Assembly (NCBI GenBank): GCA_013002105.1
Contig: JABDKS010000982.1
Location: forward strand, 1 to 8,006
DNA length: 8,006 nt
DNA from: Pirellulaceae bacterium
GTDB taxonomy: Bacteria > Planctomycetota > Planctomycetia > Pirellulales > Pirellulaceae
Direction: 5' to 3'
The notes beneath the pieces were generated by a model that was given only the letters and a program-made list of their open reading frames with translations, had not been told where the DNA came from and did no database searches. Numbering within the stretch: the stretch's first letter is position 1; the number at the start of each line of letters is the position of its first letter. The translations under genes and the position numbers were made by a program. Shown piece by piece: positions 5,011 through 8,006 of the stretch.

Positions 5011-5982
5011 GTGGACACACCGCGACGAAAACTTGGTGCAACGAACATTGAAATCACGCCCGTGGCGATGGGGTGTTGGCCGATCGCCGGGATGACCAGT
5101 GTCGACGTCAATGACGCAGATAGCTTGAAAACGTTACACGCCGCCGTCGACTCGGGCATCAATTTCTTTGATACCGCTTATTGCTATGGGCCCAACGGAG
5201 AAAGCGAACAGTTGATTGCTCAAGCCTTGGGTGACCGCCGCGAGTCGATTGTGATTGCAACCAAGGGCGGCATTCATTGGGATGAAAATGGCAAGCAAGT
5301 GTTGGATGCGACGCCCGATCGTCTGCGATTTCAGTGCGACGAGAGTTTGCGACGGCTGGGGACGGATTACGTCGATCTGCTGTATTTGCATGCTCCTGAT
5401 CCAAAAATTCCTGTCGAAGAATCTGCCGGCGTTCTGCTCTCGTTGCTGCAAGCGGGAAAAACCCGCAGCGTCGGAGTGTCCAATTTTAATGTCGATCAGT
5501 TGCGCAAATTTCACGCGATCTGCCCGATCACCGCGGTCCAGCCGCACTACAACATGCTGCAACGTGAGATCGAATCGGATACTGTCCCCTGGTGCCAGCA
5601 AAACAATGTTTCGCTGGTGGTCTACTGGCCCCTGTTAAAAGGGTTGCTAGCGGGCAAGCTACAGCGTGATCATGTGTTCCAGCCAGGTGACGGCCGACCT
5701 AAATACGCGATGTTTCAAGGTGAACAGTGGCAAAAGAATCACGATCTGATTGACCAGCTGCGTGTGATTGCCGCCGACCATGACAAGAGCGTGGCACAGT
5801 TGGTGGTTGCATGGACCATTTGCCAAGCGGGGATCACGTCGGCCCTGTGTGGTGCCAAGCGAGCCCGTCAGATTCAAGAAACTGCTGCTGCGATGCATTG
5901 GGCGCTCGATGACGAGACGCTCGATCGCGTACGCGAGGCTCTTCGGCGACGCGGCCAACCCGTGTCGCAGTCAGCCGTGTGA
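5011..5982 (+). CDS. Aldo/keto reductase
   Basis: The 323-residue product is the usual length for the AKR (TIM-barrel, NAD(P)H-dependent carbonyl reductase) superfamily. The catalytic tetrad is visible: Asp54 and Tyr59 in FFDTAYCYG, Lys85 in IATKGG, and His127 in LYLHAPD. GVSNFN (155-160) and the cofactor-phosphate segment CGAKRARQIQE (280-290) are also family-typical. It lacks a signal peptide and is cytosolic. It resembles the general stress/YhdN-like AKR branch, and its substrate cannot be told. Translation starts at GTG 5011; an in-frame TAG at 4969-4971 leaves no ATG between. The ribosome site is weak. The carbonic anhydrase follows after 139 nt, so a loose operon is possible but unproven. 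Confidence 0.95.
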   Translation: MDTPRRKLGATNIEITPVAMGCWPIAGMTSVDVNDADSLKTLHAAVDSGINFFDTAYCYGPNGESEQLIAQALGDRRESIVIATKGGIHWDENGKQVLDATPDRLRFQCDESLRRLGTDYVDLLYLHAPDPKIPVEESAGVLLSLLQAGKTRSVGVSNFNVDQLRKFHAICPITAVQPHYNMLQREIESDTVPWCQQNNVSLVVYWPLLKGLLAGKLQRDHVFQPGDGRPKYAMFQGEQWQKNHDLIDQLRVIAADHDKSVAQLVVAWTICQAGITSALCGAKRARQIQETAAAMHWALDDETLDRVREALRRRGQPVSQSAV

Positions 5983-6111
5983 ACGGCGATTTCAGGCTCG
6001 CTGGGCGAAGTCAGTTTTACGCACCGATCGACCGCCCACGACTGCTGGTAAGGTTGGTGACATCCTCTAGAATATCGCTGCGATTTGGTTTGCTGTACTC
6101 GTTGGGTTTGC

Positions 6112-6115
6112 GGAG
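6112..6115 (+). promoter_or_regulatory. Shine-Dalgarno of the carbonic anhydrase
   Basis: GGAG lies 6 nt before the ATG at 6122-6124, an ideal spacing. Confidence 0.75.
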
Positions 6116-6121
6116 TTTGAA

Positions 6122-6748
6122 ATGAATATTGATTCGATTTTTGATAACAACCAAAAATGGGTCTCCAGCAAAGAGGAAGACGATGGCCAGTACTTCGAAA
6201 GGTTGGCCAAAGGGCAGTCACCCGAGATGTTGTACATCGGTTGCTCCGATAGCCGGGTCACCGCCGAGGAGATGATCGGAGCACAGCCGGGCGATCTGTT
6301 CGTTCATCGGAACATCGCCAACATGGTTCCCAATACCGACCTCAGTGCGATGTCGGTGATCAACTATGCCGTGTCCCATTTGCACGTCAAAAACATAGTG
6401 GTCTGCGGCCACTATGGATGCGGCGGTGTCTTAGCAGCGATGCAGCCGAAAGATCTGGGAGTATTGAATCCGTGGCTGCGAAATATCCGCGACGTCTACC
6501 GATTACATCAGGACGAATTAGACGAAATCGGCGATACCGACCAACGGTACAAGCGGCTGGTCGAACTGAACGTGCAGGAACAGTGCATGAATGTTTTGAA
6601 AACGCCGGAAGTCCAGCTCGCATATGGATCGGGTGACCTAACGATTCACGGCTGGGTTCTGGATCTCAGCACCGGAAAGATCATCGATCTTAATATCAAT
6701 GTGGCGGAAAAGTTGGAAGGCATTCGTGAGATTTATCGCCTGAGCTAA
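6122..6748 (+). CDS. can: Beta-class carbonic anhydrase
   Basis: The 208-residue product catalyses reversible hydration of CO2 to bicarbonate with a zinc ion. The zinc ligands Cys41, His97 and Cys100 are all present (CSDSR at 41-45 and CGHYGCGG at 95-102), as is the Asp43/Arg45 dyad. FVHRNIAN (60-67) and IHGWVLDLSTGKI (175-187) are typical of the Can/CynT-like clade. It has no signal peptide, so it is cytosolic and probably supplies bicarbonate for carboxylation reactions. The gene symbol follows the E. coli housekeeping enzyme; a cyanate-linked role (cynT) is not supported because no cyanase gene is adjacent. Its stop lies 5 bp from the stop of the convergent aldehyde dehydrogenase gene. Confidence 0.95.
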   Translation: MNIDSIFDNNQKWVSSKEEDDGQYFERLAKGQSPEMLYIGCSDSRVTAEEMIGAQPGDLFVHRNIANMVPNTDLSAMSVINYAVSHLHVKNIVVCGHYGCGGVLAAMQPKDLGVLNPWLRNIRDVYRLHQDELDEIGDTDQRYKRLVELNVQEQCMNVLKTPEVQLAYGSGDLTIHGWVLDLSTGKIIDLNINVAEKLEGIREIYRLS

Positions 6749-6753
6749 TCCGG

Positions 6754-8006
6754 TCACGTCGAGTGGATGACGATGGTTTTGGATTCCGTCATTTCGTCGA
6801 TCGCGTATTGGGGGCCTTCTTTGCCAATCCCGCTGTCTTTTAGACCGCCGTAAGGCATCAGATCGGCACGCCAGGTGGGTCCCCAGTTGATGTGAATATT
6901 TCCGCTTTGGACCTCGCGAGCAAATCGAATTGCCGCGTCGATGTCTTGTGTAAATACACCAGCGCTAAGTCCAAAACGTGTGTCGTTGGCCATGCCGATC
7001 GCGTCGTCGACGCTGGTGGCGCGGCAGACGGCTACAGCGGGGCCGAATAATTCCTCTTTGACGACTTTCATATTGGGTTGCGTATCGACGACGACGGTCG
7101 GTTGCATGAATGCACCAGAGCTTTGTCCACCGCAGGCCACCGTCGCACCTTGGGACACCGCTTCGTCGACCCAACTCTTGACTCGCTGTGCGTCGCGTTG
7201 GCGGACCATGGGGCCCATGTCCGTTTCATTACTCAACGGGTCACCGGTGGTGATCGCATTGACTTGCGGAACGAGTTGGTCGATCAATCGATCGTGAATC
7301 TCGTCCGTAGCAACAATGCGTTGCGCGGAAATGCAAACTTGACCTGCGTTGGCGAAACCGCCTGATACGATTGCGCGGACCACTTTGTCCAGGTTGGCGT
7401 CGGGTAAGACGATCAGCGGACAGTTTGAACCAAGTTCCATGGTCACTTTTTTGATGCCCGCAACACGGCAAATCTGCTCACCGACTTTTTGACTTCCCGT
7501 AAAACTGATCTTGCGAACACGCTGGTCACGACAGATGGCTTCGCCGATCTCGCCGCCGCCTCCGGTGACGCAGGAAATCGCCAACGGAGGCAATCCGGCC
7601 TCGAGCAAAATTTCGATCAGTTTCAATGCGGTCAGCGGCGTATCGCTGGCCGGCTTTAAGATAACGGCGTTCCCGCCGGCAATTGCGGGACCGACTTTGT
7701 GGCAAACCAGGTTCAGTGGGTAATTGAATGGGGTGATTGCCGCGACGACACCGCAGGGGACGCGCAGCGTGAACCCTAGTTTTCCAGCACCGCCCGGTGC
7801 ACTGTCCAGCGGTAGGACTTCGCCGGTCATTCTCTTGGCTTCCTCGCCGCTGAGTTGCAGAGTCTGCGCGGCCCGCTGGACTTCGGTCGTCGCTTCGCGG
7901 ATCGTCTTCCCTTCCTCGTTGGTCAGGACGCGCGCCAATTCCTCGGATCGCTGGATCAGCAAGTCGGATGCGCGGTGCAGTATTTCGTACCGTTCGTGCG
8001 CGGATA
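6754..8006 (-). CDS. NAD(P)-dependent aldehyde dehydrogenase, N-terminus beyond the window
   Basis: The minus-strand frame stays open to the window edge and gives about 416 residues of the usual 470-500. The TTG at 7960-7962 is an internal Leu, because residues before it (HERYEILHRASDL) continue the family pattern. Visible family features include TPFNYPLN (about 7731-7708), the SFTGSQKVG cofactor loop, the catalytic Glu in MELGSN, the catalytic Cys in NAGQVCIS (codon 7333-7335), EELFGP, and the C-terminal GGLKDSGIGKEGP. It oxidises an aldehyde to its acid in the cytosol. The Q-V-C-I-S-A-Q-R and DSGIGKEGP patterns fit the lactaldehyde/succinate-semialdehyde/phosphonoacetaldehyde-type group; the substrate is not determined. 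It converges with the carbonic anhydrase gene with 5 bp between stops and no terminator in the gap. Confidence 0.95.
   Translation of the reverse strand, partial: SAHERYEILHRASDLLIQRSEELARVLTNEEGKTIREATTEVQRAAQTLQLSGEEAKRMTGEVLPLDSAPGGAGKLGFTLRVPCGVVAAITPFNYPLNLVCHKVGPAIAGGNAVILKPASDTPLTALKLIEILLEAGLPPLAISCVTGGGGEIGEAICRDQRVRKISFTGSQKVGEQICRVAGIKKVTMELGSNCPLIVLPDANLDKVVRAIVSGGFANAGQVCISAQRIVATDEIHDRLIDQLVPQVNAITTGDPLSNETDMGPMVRQRDAQRVKSWVDEAVSQGATVACGGQSSGAFMQPTVVVDTQPNMKVVKEELFGPAVAVCRATSVDDAIGMANDTRFGLSAGVFTQDIDAAIRFAREVQSGNIHINWGPTWRADLMPYGGLKDSGIGKEGPQYAIDEMTESKTIVIHST

Noticed and set aside
6754..7962. TTG at 7962 as the true start of the aldehyde dehydrogenase
   Set aside because: Conserved family residues continue upstream in the same frame to the window edge; the gene is cut by the window, not short.

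Overview
The window looks like chromosomal DNA from a planctomycete, probably a marine Pirellulaceae/Rhodopirellula-like bacterium. This is an inference from gene content. The left edge carries the signal peptide and first haem-motif cysteine of what looks like a planctomycete-type cytochrome (PSCyt1/DUF1549-DUF1553) protein. There is also a secreted PQQ-type beta-propeller with EF-hands inserted in it, a secreted alpha/beta hydrolase, and a cold-shock protein paired with a small zinc-ribbon/RGG protein. Gene density is moderate, spacers are long, and orientations are mixed.

Layout. 1-127 (-): start of the cytochrome-like gene. 128-592: spacer with small hairpins and a possible dispersed repeat. 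593-961 (+): a lipoprotein with a heavy-metal-associated (HMA) domain, interrupted by an in-frame UGA at 776-778 exactly where the first cysteine of the metal motif belongs. 989-1020: strong intrinsic terminator. 1288-1488 (+): cold-shock domain protein. 1581-1907 (+): zinc-ribbon/RGG protein. 2136-3707 (-): PQQ/EF-hand propeller. 3902-4780 (+): secreted esterase-type hydrolase, divergent from the propeller gene. 5011-5982 (+): aldo/keto reductase. 6122-6748 (+): beta-carbonic anhydrase. 6754 to the right edge (-): aldehyde dehydrogenase, convergent with the carbonic anhydrase and cut by the window end.

The main result is the UGA-interrupted gene. Translating UGA as selenocysteine gives one 122-residue lipoprotein whose HMA motif reads U-G-G-C in place of C-x-x-C. 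The 35 bases directly after the UGA fold on paper into a two-part hairpin with GGUC at its tip, 18-21 nt after the UGA. This closely matches the position of the same bases in the E. coli fdhF SECIS element. Homology resumes right after the UGA, the terminator lies just after the downstream TAA, and at least four other genes here end in TGA, so UGA is a normal stop in this genome. I read it as a selenoprotein that standard gene calling would cut to 61 residues. I cannot see selA/selB/selC/selD in the window, so this is a strong prediction and not proof.

The other genes are ordinary metabolic and surface functions, and I see no single pathway joining them. The cold-shock gene and its zinc-ribbon/RGG neighbour may be a functional pair in RNA binding. 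The hydrolase, aldo/keto reductase and carbonic anhydrase share a strand, but gaps of 230 and 139 nt argue against a tight operon.
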